Shown piece after piece: positions 1-6,964 of a stretch of 30,741 nt of DNA. The stretch spans positions 1 to 30,741 of the forward strand of contig JAWUVN010000064.1 in assembly GCA_034112345.1 (NCBI GenBank). Reading direction: 5' to 3'. The stretch is from Bermanella sp034112345. Its GTDB lineage: Bacteria > Pseudomonadota > Gammaproteobacteria > Pseudomonadales > Oceanobacteraceae. The translations under genes were made by a program, and so were the position numbers. The notes below the pieces were generated by a model. It searched no databases. It was not told the origin of the DNA and worked only from the letters and a program-made list of their open reading frames with translations. Position 1 is the first letter of the stretch; each line of letters begins with the position of its first letter.

Positions 1-355
1 AAGGGGTGTAGGCTGTGTACCAACCTGGATTTTCTAATACATTACGCACAATCACGTTTGGCAGTGATGTGTCGTGGTAGCCCATACCAATGTAGCTTTT
101 GAATACTTGGTTTTCATCTGCAAGGGCTTTTAGGTTAGCCAGTGCTTCAGCTTCTGGAATCGCGTCGCCCATTTGAAGAAACGGCTCACGTAGGATCGAT
201 TCAGGTACGATTTGCTGTGTTAGGTCATCTAGCGACTCAGCACCCACTTCAGACAACATGGCATTGATGGCGCTGATGTTTAAGCTTAAGTGACGGCCGA
301 TAAATGCGTCGCGGGTTTCAAGCTCACTTAGATTGGATCGTGACAGAGTTGTCAT
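1..355 (-). CDS. gcvP: Glycine dehydrogenase (decarboxylating), P-protein, N-terminal part
   Basis: This is the PLP-dependent P-protein of the glycine cleavage system, which decarboxylates glycine and passes the aminomethyl group to lipoyl-GcvH. Only the first 118 codons are in the window and the gene runs off the left edge. The translation begins MTTLSRSNLSELETRDAFIG and contains IGMGYHDTSLPNVI followed by NPGWYTAYTP, a highly characteristic GcvP N-terminal block. The ATG at 355 is preceded by GAAGG with 8 nt spacing. In many gammaproteobacteria gcvP directly follows gcvH; here two other genes and a terminator separate them, so gcvP probably has its own promoter and leader. Identification is secure; the remainder of the protein cannot be judged. 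Confidence 0.96.
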   Translation of the reverse strand, partial: MTTLSRSNLSELETRDAFIGRHLSLNISAINAMLSEVGAESLDDLTQQIVPESILREPFLQMGDAIPEAEALANLKALADENQVFKSYIGMGYHDTSLPNVIVRNVLENPGWYTAYTP

Positions 356-451
356 GCAAGGTGCCTTCTATGTTGATTCAGGTTCTATCTTGGTACTTAT
401 TAGTTGTAGCTGCCCAAGGTAAACCTTGCGAACAGCTGCCCAGATAGAGCC
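356..451 (-). ncRNA. Candidate structured 5' leader of gcvP (cis-regulatory RNA)
   Basis: Read on the minus strand, the 96 nt before the gcvP ATG fold into a stacked rod. P1 is 451-442 with 390-381 (10 bp, one G-U). P2 is 439-433 with 412-406 (7 bp, one G-U). P3 is 428-424 with 419-415 (5 bp) closed by a UUUA tetraloop. The P3 5' strand plus flanks (GCAAGGU, 429-423) is also perfectly complementary to ACCUUGC (362-356), which abuts the start codon. Two mutually exclusive structures are therefore possible. It does not match the glycine riboswitch consensus as I know it. The pairing is seen directly; a regulatory role is inference. Confidence 0.45.
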
Positions 452-457
452 GTGATA

Positions 458-486
458 GCTATAAAATAATTGGGCGCGATTGTATC
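458..486 (-). promoter_or_regulatory. Candidate gcvP promoter
   Basis: On the minus strand a TATAGC -10 (463-458) lies 17 nt from GATACA (486-481). Both hexamers are partial matches (4/6 and 3/6). Initiation about 7 nt downstream would start the transcript at the base of the P1 stem of the gcvP leader. The coincidence with the stem is the main support. Confidence 0.3.
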
Positions 487-587
487 AGTGGGCGGTAAGG
501 ATGTCAGGTAAATTGGCCGGATTGAGGGTGAAGTAAGGGCGATTGCAAAGATTGCTCAAGTTGTCGTGAAGCGCATGCATTTATAGC

Positions 588-615
588 TTGATAAGCGTGA
601 TGAATGATGTATTTA
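588..615 (+). promoter_or_regulatory. Candidate promoter for the PhnD-like gene
   Basis: TTGATA (588-593) is followed after 16 nt by TATTTA (610-615); the overlapping TATAGT at 614-619 is an alternative -10. The rest of the 487-710 stretch is AT-rich and shows no convincing ORF on either strand. Confidence 0.28.
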
Positions 616-710
616 TAGTATATAAAGTAACCAGTTTTTATTGTGTTTAAGCCAATAAAGAAACTGTCTTTGTTGCTCTTGGTTAGCATTTAGCTATAGC
701 AGGTGCCTTT

Positions 711-1571
711 GTGAATTTTAAGTGTATTGCATCAATGTGGGGCTTTTGGTCGATATTGATCATCAGTTTTCCTTCAACTGCTTCTGATACCCATTGGAAC
801 GCTGGTGCAGTGGTGTATTTAGGGGTGGCTCCATGGGCAGAACCGCAATTACTGCATGCTTGGGCAGAACCTTTAAGAGCGCACTTAGAGCGAGAAACAG
901 GAAGTACCTTTGCTCTGTCTAGTGATGCAGATTTTAAGCAGTATTTGTTAAAAGCCATAGAGGGTAAGTATACCGTTGCAGAAATGCCCATGCACATGAG
1001 CTTATACCTTATTAAGTATCATGGTTTTATACCCGTTTCATTTGGCAGAGCAGGGCTGAGAACCTACATTATTACCTTGCAAGGCAGTGGGGTTAATTCG
1101 CTGGAAGATTTAAAGCGAGAACCCTATTTATTGCCTGATCCCTTAGCCATTGTAAGTTTGATGACAAAAGAGGCGTTGGGTAACCCGTCTAAAAATCATT
1201 TTCAGCACTCGAAGAATCATTGGTCTGTTATTAAGTCTGTTATGGAAGGGCGATTTAAAGCTGGGTCAGTTTTATCCCCCATGTATGACGAACTGGATAA
1301 ATCAGTAAAGCGACAATTTAAGGTGCTGTATAAATCATCGTTTGATTTTGATGGTATATATGTAATGCCGCCACAATCAGGCCAAAAGGTACGCAAAAAA
1401 ATTGGGCAGATTTTGAATGAGTTTATACCGACAACCCATTCTATTGTTTATAGAATTGACCCTGTGAAGCCAGCAGAGCTTGCTCTCTGGTTTCAAAAAA
1501 TGGGGAAGTATGCAGATTTGATTCACGAAAAAATAGAAACGGCATACCCCACAAACAATCTTGTAAATTAA
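711..1571 (+). CDS. PhnD-like periplasmic substrate-binding protein
   Basis: This is a 286-residue exported protein that resembles the phosphate/phosphonate-type (PhnD-like, type 2) periplasmic binding proteins. It has an N-terminal signal peptide (hydrophobic residues 8-20, probable cleavage after STAS at 22-25). The mature part opens VVYLGVAPWAEP, a typical first beta strand of these proteins, and continues with the two-lobed pattern. The start is GTG at 711, with AGGTG 5 nt upstream. No ABC permease or ATPase gene lies next to it, so it may deliver ligand to a distant transporter or act as a sensor partner. It is convergent with the permease gene and overlaps its stop by 4 nt. The ligand cannot be inferred. 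Confidence 0.7.
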   Translation: MNFKCIASMWGFWSILIISFPSTASDTHWNAGAVVYLGVAPWAEPQLLHAWAEPLRAHLERETGSTFALSSDADFKQYLLKAIEGKYTVAEMPMHMSLYLIKYHGFIPVSFGRAGLRTYIITLQGSGVNSLEDLKREPYLLPDPLAIVSLMTKEALGNPSKNHFQHSKNHWSVIKSVMEGRFKAGSVLSPMYDELDKSVKRQFKVLYKSSFDFDGIYVMPPQSGQKVRKKIGQILNEFIPTTHSIVYRIDPVKPAELALWFQKMGKYADLIHEKIETAYPTNNLVN

Positions 1572-2815
1572 TGTCCAGCGATAGATCCGTTTGTTACTAG
1601 CTGAAGTGTTTGAACGCCTAAAAAAATAAGGCACATCAGTGTTGCTAATACGGGTACCCAGTTGTTTATTTTCATTGCTTTGGCAGGCACTTCTTTTTCT
1701 TTGTATAAAATTTTAATCAACGAAATATTCACTAATAAAAATACCAAAATAATAATAAAACTTGTAATTTTTGCCAGCGTTTCTAATGGCAAGGCTACGG
1801 CCAGTAGCCATACAATAAATGTAATGGAAACCGTTGCCACAACGGGGGTTTTTAATTTTGAGTGAACCGCTCCAAGTGCTTCAGGGGCAAGCCCTTGGCG
1901 TGCCATTCCGTACATGACTCGACTGCCCATAATAATTTGAACAAGTGCACCATTCACCACGGCCACAATACTGATTATGCTGATAATAATGCCGGCTTGA
2001 ACGCTATGGTGATTTAAAATGTCGGTCATGGGGGCGGTGCTGTTTTGTAATTCCATAAGCGGCAGTTCAAGCATGGCAATCAGTGCAACCAAAATGTAAA
2101 GTGCGCTGCTAATAATGAGTGCGGCAATGATGGCTTTTGGCAGTGTACGTTCAGGTTCAATGACTTCTTCTGCCATGTTGACCATGTCTTCAAATCCAAT
2201 AAACGCATAAAACGCAAGGAAGGCTCCCAATAAAATAGTGAACCAAATATGGCCATCACTTAGGTCGGGGATAAATTCATGGGCGCGCTCTGGCAGTTCA
2301 GACAAAGACGACCCAGATAGGACCAATACCAGTATCAAACCACCCAATTCAAGAGCGGTAACAACAGCTGCGACCTTCACACTTTGATTAATGCCCCAGC
2401 AAGCAAGTGCGCACATGGCTATCAGCATTATTGTAATGGCCCAAAATTTAGGGGTATCAATAAAGACATTTAAATAGCCAACAAAGCCATTTGAAATGGT
2501 GGCAGCACTGACAACGCCGGTTAAAATAACCATCCAACCGACTAAGCTTGAAAGCTGTTTCATTCCAAAGGCGGCTTGAACATAGGCGGCTTCACCCGCG
2601 CTTTGTGGAAAGCGCGAACTTAGTGCTGCATAGCAATACCCACTTAATCCGGCTAATGATGCGGCCAATAAAAATGCGATAGGTGCATACATTCCACTGG
2701 TGGCAGCCACTTTACCGATCAGTACATATATGCCTGCGCCTAAAATAGTGCCCAGCCCATACAGGGTGAGCATTGGATAGCTTATGGTGCGTTTAAGCTG
2801 ATTTGATGTGTCCAT
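1568..2815 (-). CDS. APC-superfamily amino acid permease
   Basis: This is a 415-residue polytopic inner-membrane protein with about 12 predicted hydrophobic segments. The first segment carries GLGTILGAGIYVLIG, matching the GxGxxxGAGIF signature of the amino acid-polyamine-organocation family. The loop after TM6 has GFEDMVNMAEEVIEPERTLP, the conserved FE...AEE...P.R..P block. Transport of an amino acid or amine by cation symport or exchange is therefore likely, but the substrate is not readable. Its place between gcvH and gcvP on the same strand makes glycine or a related amino acid an attractive guess. A strong terminator upstream (2991-3016) argues that it is not read from the gcvTH promoter. 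The Shine-Dalgarno is weak. Confidence 0.85.
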   Translation of the reverse strand: MDTSNQLKRTISYPMLTLYGLGTILGAGIYVLIGKVAATSGMYAPIAFLLAASLAGLSGYCYAALSSRFPQSAGEAAYVQAAFGMKQLSSLVGWMVILTGVVSAATISNGFVGYLNVFIDTPKFWAITIMLIAMCALACWGINQSVKVAAVVTALELGGLILVLVLSGSSLSELPERAHEFIPDLSDGHIWFTILLGAFLAFYAFIGFEDMVNMAEEVIEPERTLPKAIIAALIISSALYILVALIAMLELPLMELQNSTAPMTDILNHHSVQAGIIISIISIVAVVNGALVQIIMGSRVMYGMARQGLAPEALGAVHSKLKTPVVATVSITFIVWLLAVALPLETLAKITSFIIILVFLLVNISLIKILYKEKEVPAKAMKINNWVPVLATLMCLIFLGVQTLQLVTNGSIAGH

Positions 2816-2990
2816 GGTATTTTGTTAGGCCTTGAATAATCTTTATAGGATACGCTTTTTTAGTGTACTTGGTTTGAGCTGGGTCAGTGTGAGTGATTTT
2901 GGTTGGCTGTTTGATGAGTACGCGGCATGTAATAGTTGCAGAGAAGTGAAGCACGTAACTTATTAATTTAGTTGCTCAAACTGCGGGCAC

Positions 2991-3016
2991 AAAAAAAGCA
3001 GCCGTAGCTGCTTTTT
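2991..3016 (-). terminator. Rho-independent terminator after gcvH
   Basis: A perfect 10-bp inverted repeat (2993-3002 with 3007-3016, arms GCAGC/GCTGC plus an A/T extension) encloses a 4-nt loop. On the minus strand it ends in a run of seven T residues. It begins 17 nt past the gcvH stop, so it should end the gcvT-gcvH transcript. The A/T arms could also work in the other direction. Confidence 0.85.
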
Positions 3017-3033
3017 CCTAACCGATTATAAAA

Positions 3034-3417
3034 TTAATTACATTCAGCTTCGTATTGCTCTGCTGTCAGTAAAGCTTCAACTTCACTTGCTTCGCTTACT
3101 TTAATTTTAAAGAACCAAGCGCCGTCATAAGGCTCTTCGTTTGTTTTTTCTGGTTCATCAGCCAACATTTCATTTATTTCTACGATCTGACCAGACAGTG
3201 GAGAATAAATGTCAGATGCTGCTTTAACCGATTCTACTACCGCAATCGCATCATCTTTATTTACTTCAGCGCCAACTTCTGGCAGCTCAACAAATACTAC
3301 ATCGCCAAGCGCTTCTTGTGCAAAGTCGGTAATACCAACTGTGTAAACGCCATCGCCTTCGTCGCGGATCCACTCGTGAGATGCAATGTATTTTAGTTCA
3401 GCAGGTATATTAGCCAT
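3034..3417 (-). CDS. gcvH: Glycine cleavage system H protein
   Basis: This is the lipoyl carrier that shuttles the aminomethyl group from GcvP to GcvT in the cytoplasm. The 127-residue length is normal. The sequence contains SHEWIRDE near the N-terminus, ITDFAQEALGDVVFVELPEVG, and VVESVKAASDIYSP, in which Lys65 is the lipoylation site. The C-terminal part has DGAWFFKIKVS. The ATG at 3417 has a clear AAGGA 8 nt upstream. It lies 97 nt after gcvT on the same strand and is followed by a terminator. The protein is acidic, as usual for the family. Nothing suggests inactivation. Confidence 0.97.
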   Translation of the reverse strand: MANIPAELKYIASHEWIRDEGDGVYTVGITDFAQEALGDVVFVELPEVGAEVNKDDAIAVVESVKAASDIYSPLSGQIVEINEMLADEPEKTNEEPYDGAWFFKIKVSEASEVEALLTAEQYEAECN

Positions 3418-3499
3418 GTTAATTTCCTTAAGGTGGTTCTTTTAATATTCGCAGTTTAGCTAAAAAATTGATTCAGCCAACGTTTAATTTCAATAATGT

Positions 3500-3519
3500 A
3501 ATAAAACCTAGGTTTTATT
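3500..3519. repeat. Perfect 20-nt palindrome at the gcvT stop codon
   Basis: AATAAAACCT is followed immediately by its reverse complement AGGTTTTATT, spanning the last bases of gcvT (stop at 3517-3515) and the gcvT-gcvH gap. As RNA it makes an 8-bp stem with a CUAG loop, too weak to be a confident terminator. As DNA it could be a dyad operator. Function unknown. Confidence 0.5.
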
Positions 3520-4606
3520 TGTAAACTTTTTTACCGTTACGTACAAATGGCATACTTACAATGCGTACTGGAACGGCTTTGCCGCGCATGTCTACAGCGC
3601 ATTCATTACCGGCGTCTGCTGGTACACGAGCCATAGCAATCGACTGTTGTAATGTTGGAGAGAAGGTACCCGAAGTAATCTCGCCTTGCTTGTCTGAAGC
3701 AGTAAAAATAATTTTTTGATGGCTACGCATCACGCCGCGGGTTTCAAGTACTAGGCCTACTAGCTTGTATTCGATGCCTGCTTCTTTTTCTGCCACAAGT
3801 GCTGACTTTCCAATGAAATCGCGATCATCGGCCATTGCTAATGTCCAGCCCATGCCTGCTTGCCATGGCGTGATGGTTTCATCCATGTCATTGCCGTATA
3901 GGTTCATACCCGCTTCTAGGCGAAGGGTATCGCGAGCGCCAAGACCGGTTGGCTTAACACCTGCTTCTAGTAAGTTGTTCCAAAATGCTGTGGCTTCGGC
4001 AGCCGGAACCATCAGTTCTAGGCCATCTTCACCGGTATAACCGGTACGACCAATAAACCATTCGCCAGCAGGTAGGCCTTGGAATATAGAAAGGCTATCG
4101 ATTAATGTAGATTGTTCTGCAGTAACAGCGGCTTTTGCTTTTTCGATGGCTTGTGGGCCTTGAACGGCGATAATTGCCAGTTCAGGTTTCTCGGTTAATG
4201 TAACGTCAAAGTTAGCTGTTTGCTTTTCCATCCAAGCTAGGTCTTTTTCGCGTGTCGAGCAGTTAACGACAGCACGGTAGCCTTTCAAGAAATCTGCACG
4301 GTAAATGATTAAATCATCAATTACGCCGCCTTGTTCGTTAAGCATGCCGCTATAAAGCGCCTTGCCGTCTGATTTAAGCTTGGCAACGTCGTTTGCTAAT
4401 AAATATTGAAGGTATGCGGTTGCGTCTGTACCCGTCACATCAACGATTGTCATGTGACTTACGTCGAACATGCCTGCATCTTCACGAACGATATTGTGTT
4501 CTTTTAGTTGAGAACCGTAATGAATTGGCATATCCCAGCCACCAAAGTCTACGATTTTAGCGTCTGCTGCTAGGTGTGCGTCATATAAAGCGGTGCGTAG
4601 GCCCAT
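3515..4606 (-). CDS. gcvT: Glycine cleavage system T protein (aminomethyltransferase)
   Basis: GcvT transfers the methylene carbon of the GcvH-bound aminomethyl group to tetrahydrofolate and releases ammonia. The sequence shows VDFGGWDMPIHYGSQ and GMFDVSHM near the N-terminus, ELAIIAVQGPQA mid-protein, RTGYTGEDGLEL, and LGARDTLRLEAGMNLYGNDM, all family blocks. The start at ATG 4606 (363 residues) is preferred over an in-frame TTG at 4621. The MGLRTALYDAH N-terminus aligns without gaps to MAQQTPLYEQH of E. coli GcvT, and the TTG lacks a Shine-Dalgarno. The candidate promoter at 4643-4671 leaves a leader of only about 30 nt, so there is no room for a glycine riboswitch here. Confidence 0.96.
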   Translation of the reverse strand: MGLRTALYDAHLAADAKIVDFGGWDMPIHYGSQLKEHNIVREDAGMFDVSHMTIVDVTGTDATAYLQYLLANDVAKLKSDGKALYSGMLNEQGGVIDDLIIYRADFLKGYRAVVNCSTREKDLAWMEKQTANFDVTLTEKPELAIIAVQGPQAIEKAKAAVTAEQSTLIDSLSIFQGLPAGEWFIGRTGYTGEDGLELMVPAAEATAFWNNLLEAGVKPTGLGARDTLRLEAGMNLYGNDMDETITPWQAGMGWTLAMADDRDFIGKSALVAEKEAGIEYKLVGLVLETRGVMRSHQKIIFTASDKQGEITSGTFSPTLQQSIAMARVPADAGNECAVDMRGKAVPVRIVSMPFVRNGKKVYK

Positions 4607-4642
4607 GGTGTCGATATCCAATTACGGTATTAGTTGGCGCGC

Positions 4643-4671
4643 ATTATACCGATGCAAGCAGGTTCGGCCAA
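4643..4671 (-). promoter_or_regulatory. gcvTp: Candidate sigma-70 promoter of gcvT-gcvH
   Basis: On the minus strand TTGGCC (4671-4666) is followed after exactly 17 nt by a perfect TATAAT (4648-4643). The implied transcription start near 4636 is about 30 nt before the gcvT ATG. Confidence 0.7.
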
Positions 4672-4953
4672 TGGGAAGTTTTCACGTATGTATGAAAGCT
4701 ATGAGTTGGTGCGGCTATTTGTCTTGAGATAAGAGTAAGTTTGGAGGTCTGGTTAAGTAGAGGGGCTTTGAATTGAAGAGTATTTTAATGCTATTTGTAT
4801 GGTTAGTCGTGATGGCAGGTAGAGAGGGTAAAGGTATTAGGGTGAGCATGTTATGAGGGGTGCTTTAATTCGGTAATCTATTCATGGGCTAGGAATGGGG
4901 GCGGGAGTGGCTGCAGGAGGGGATTAAATAAATGAACCAGAGTCTTAATGATA
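4672..4953. other. Gene-poor spacer with a G-rich patch
   Basis: There is no standard-length gene between gcvT and the exported protein at 4954. A weak 8-bp inverted repeat sits at about 4677-4700. At 4886-4922 the plus strand has four G-runs (3, 5, 3 and 4 G) separated by 8, 1 and 13 nt, unusual in this AT-rich setting but a poor G-quadruplex. A possible 27-codon ORF lies at 4773-4856. Confidence 0.4.
4773..4856 (+). CDS. Possible small hydrophobic peptide (27 aa)
   Basis: A TTG at 4773, preceded by AGAGGGG with 7 nt spacing, opens a 27-codon frame: a short basic start, a hydrophobic core (ILMLFVWLVVMAG), then a basic tail. This is the pattern of single-span micro-proteins. There is no homology I recognise and the start codon is weak, so chance is a serious alternative. 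Confidence 0.2.
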   Translation: MKSILMLFVWLVVMAGREGKGIRVSML

Positions 4954-5814
4954 TTAAGGTGTATTCCAACGGCCAACACCGCGGTCTATAAACTCAACGG
5001 CTAGGCCGTTTGTTCCTGAGCTACCATTTGCGATGGTTAGTTCGTTATTAGTCGGGATGTTCATAAAGAACCCCTGAGTAGTATCTTGATAATCGACGCC
5101 GGACAATCCACCCGTTAGCCAGCTGCTGCTGGTTTTTTGAAAGGATAGGAAAAAGTCAGCGGTGCTGCTGCCATCTTCATCGGCAACGGATAGGCTTTGA
5201 ATGTTGGCAAGGCTTACACAGTTTGTACTGCTTGCATCACCAGTACAGGTGCTGCCATCTATACCAATATGTGTTGCTTGTGAGTTGGTTTGAACACCAC
5301 CTGTACCAATTGTGAATAATGACGAATTAGAGGTGGTTGCGCCATTGAGCATCATGTCGATGTTGCCGCTGAAGCTGGTTAAATCCATTTGCAGAATGCC
5401 TTGAGCTTCGCCGAAACCAACCCTAAAACCGGTTAAGTTATTACTCGCATCAGTGGCCCACTCAAAGTAAGGGTCGCTGAATTCAAACGGCACGATTGTA
5501 TTGTTATTGGCTGTATCTATATAACCTAGAGAAAAGTTAGTGGCGGCTATATCGATGCCACCGGCAGACCCCGTTAAATCACCGAGTATCAAGCTATCTG
5601 CATTGGCCTGGATTTTAATGTCTTGACCAAATGTTATTCGACTTACTTGGTCACTGTTATTGGCATTAACATAACTGTCCATTTGTATATAAGCCTGACC
5701 CACAGTCCCTTCAAGGGCCGTGTCGTCCATAGGCTTTAGATCTGCTGTCGCTTGAGTACTCAAGGCTAAGGCAGGTAAAAGCAATAGGCTTTTAATGAAT
5801 GGAAAATCAGTCAT
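4954..5814 (-). CDS. Exported protein, DUF6160-like
   Basis: This is a 286-residue exported protein. Residues 1-24 form a signal peptide (hydrophobic LLLLPALALS, cleavage after TQATA). The mature start LKPMDDTALEGTVGQAYIQMD matches the conserved L..M.D..L....GQA.I motif of proteins assigned to DUF6160, which include components of the Acinetobacter Fil putative pilus system. The rest is rich in Gly, Asn, Ser and Thr with alternating hydrophobic residues, as in beta-rich surface proteins. Two Cys in DGSTCTGDASSTNCVS are probably disulphide-bonded in the periplasm. It is a single gene with its own candidate promoter and no visible partners. Function is unknown; an envelope or surface role is inference. 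The Shine-Dalgarno is poor. Confidence 0.6.
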   Translation of the reverse strand: MTDFPFIKSLLLLPALALSTQATADLKPMDDTALEGTVGQAYIQMDSYVNANNSDQVSRITFGQDIKIQANADSLILGDLTGSAGGIDIAATNFSLGYIDTANNNTIVPFEFSDPYFEWATDASNNLTGFRVGFGEAQGILQMDLTSFSGNIDMMLNGATTSNSSLFTIGTGGVQTNSQATHIGIDGSTCTGDASSTNCVSLANIQSLSVADEDGSSTADFFLSFQKTSSSWLTGGLSGVDYQDTTQGFFMNIPTNNELTIANGSSGTNGLAVEFIDRGVGRWNTP

Positions 5815-5900
5815 ATTTTTTAATTCGGTGGCTCTTTATTATTTTTATGGGCCTTGTTTCTCTGAAAAGGCTTATTTTAGCCAATAATTCAGGAGACAGC

Positions 5901-5928
5901 AGATTAGCGCAATCTAACGCAATGTCAA
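5901..5928 (-). promoter_or_regulatory. Candidate promoter of the DUF6160-like gene
   Basis: On the minus strand a perfect TTGACA (5928-5923) is followed after 16 nt by TAATCT (5906-5901). The leader would be about 80 nt. Confidence 0.4.
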
Positions 5929-6284
5929 AGTGAAGCTGTCTGTTTTTCGGGTGTAACCTTCTTCAACTGGAACAATAGTGAGTCAATTAAAAATAATGCA
6001 TGTACAAGTGTACTATTAGGTTGCTAGTAAACTAATCAAACTCAGTACTCCTACCTACGACAATATGTGATTCTAAGAGTTCCTGTCTAATCTTTATGTT
6101 ATTTGATTGATTAGTATTTCCTATTAATACTCAATATATTTGAAATTGTGTTATCAGTAGAGTGTGTGGTTTGATGGTGTTTGAGGGTAATACAGTCGTG
6201 ATAGTGTTTGGGTAAGTTGTATCGTCTGGGCGTGTTATTTAAGGTCGTTTTACCTATTAATAATGATAAAAAAGAGTGACGAAT
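5929..6284. other. AT-rich intergenic region without a recognised gene
   Basis: This stretch precedes the isomerase-like gene. I see scattered short inverted repeats only, for example AGTATT/AATACT around 6109-6130, and no ORF with coding character. No clear -35/-10 pair for the downstream gene could be fixed. Confidence 0.4.
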
Positions 6285-6902
6285 ATGAATAAGGTTGTGA
6301 CATTTTATTTTGACTTTGTAAGCCCTTATAGTTACTTAGCGCAAACTCAGATAATGAGTATGGCGAAAGAGACTGGAGCGGTTGTCGAGTATGTTCCTGT
6401 ATTCCTGGGTGGCCTGCATCAGGCTCAAGAGGTAACGTCACCACCATTCATACCATCAAAAGCAAAGTGGATAGTTCGAGATTGTTATTTGTGGGCTCAG
6501 CAATATCAACTGCCTTTAAGGTGGCCATCCCAGTTTCCATTTAATACGCTTTCACTATTAAGGGTATGCACTTGGTTGCAGCAGAATAACCCCGATAAAG
6601 TGGCAAATTTCGTGGATCAAACCTTTAAAGCATTATGGGAGGAAGGGCTTAACTGTCACGATAAAAATGAGGTTGGTGAATACTTACATTCACAAGGTCT
6701 TGATGATCGAATACTGGCTGAAGCCCTTTCGTCGCCTGACATTAAGCAAGTTTTAATGGGTAATGGTGAGCTGGCGGTTTTAAAAGATATGTTTGGATTA
6801 CCTGTGTTTGAGGTGGATGAAAAATTATACTTTGGCCAAGATAGGCTGCACTTTGTTAGGCAGGCGTTATCTGGTATGCCTATGGTCGATGGTCCTGCTT
6901 GA
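6285..6902 (+). CDS. 2-hydroxychromene-2-carboxylate isomerase-like protein (DsbA fold)
   Basis: This 205-residue cytosolic protein belongs to the GST-kappa/2-hydroxychromene-2-carboxylate isomerase branch of the DsbA thioredoxin-fold family. The N-terminus has FYFDFVSPYSYLA, in which the SPYSY motif carries the serine that binds glutathione in this family in place of a CxxC. Further blocks are PFNTLSLLRV and, near the C-terminus, GLPVFEVDEKLYFGQDRLHFV, which includes the cis-Pro loop. The family isomerises HCCA in naphthalene degradation or acts as a glutathione transferase. No aromatic-degradation genes are nearby, so the substrate is unknown. ATG 6285 is chosen because AAGAG lies 8 nt upstream; the GTG at 6276 overlaps that site. 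Confidence 0.82.
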   Translation: MNKVVTFYFDFVSPYSYLAQTQIMSMAKETGAVVEYVPVFLGGLHQAQEVTSPPFIPSKAKWIVRDCYLWAQQYQLPLRWPSQFPFNTLSLLRVCTWLQQNNPDKVANFVDQTFKALWEEGLNCHDKNEVGEYLHSQGLDDRILAEALSSPDIKQVLMGNGELAVLKDMFGLPVFEVDEKLYFGQDRLHFVRQALSGMPMVDGPA

Positions 6903-6964
6903 TAATGCATATAAATAGCCGCTGTAATCGCAGTTGAATAAGACAAATATGAATGGTGGGATAA

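Noticed and set aside
504..689. 61-aa minus-strand frame upstream of the PhnD-like gene
   Set aside because: Composition is that of random AT-rich DNA, no homology recognised, and it covers the likely promoter of the plus-strand gene.
1377..1634. 85-aa minus-strand frame across the convergent gene ends
   Set aside because: It is antisense to two well-supported genes and has no coding character.
4607..4621. Longer GcvT from the TTG at 4621
   Set aside because: No Shine-Dalgarno upstream; the ATG at 4606 aligns precisely with the E. coli GcvT N-terminus.
4607..4671. Glycine riboswitch upstream of gcvT
   Set aside because: The candidate promoter leaves only about 30 nt of leader, and no tandem-aptamer consensus was seen on the minus strand.
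4932..4991. 19-codon plus-strand frame after AGGAGGGG
   Set aside because: Spacing to the ATG is too long and the frame lies antisense to the end of the DUF6160-like gene.
6276..6284. GTG start of the isomerase-like gene
   Set aside because: The GTG overlaps the AAGAG that is well spaced for the ATG at 6285.
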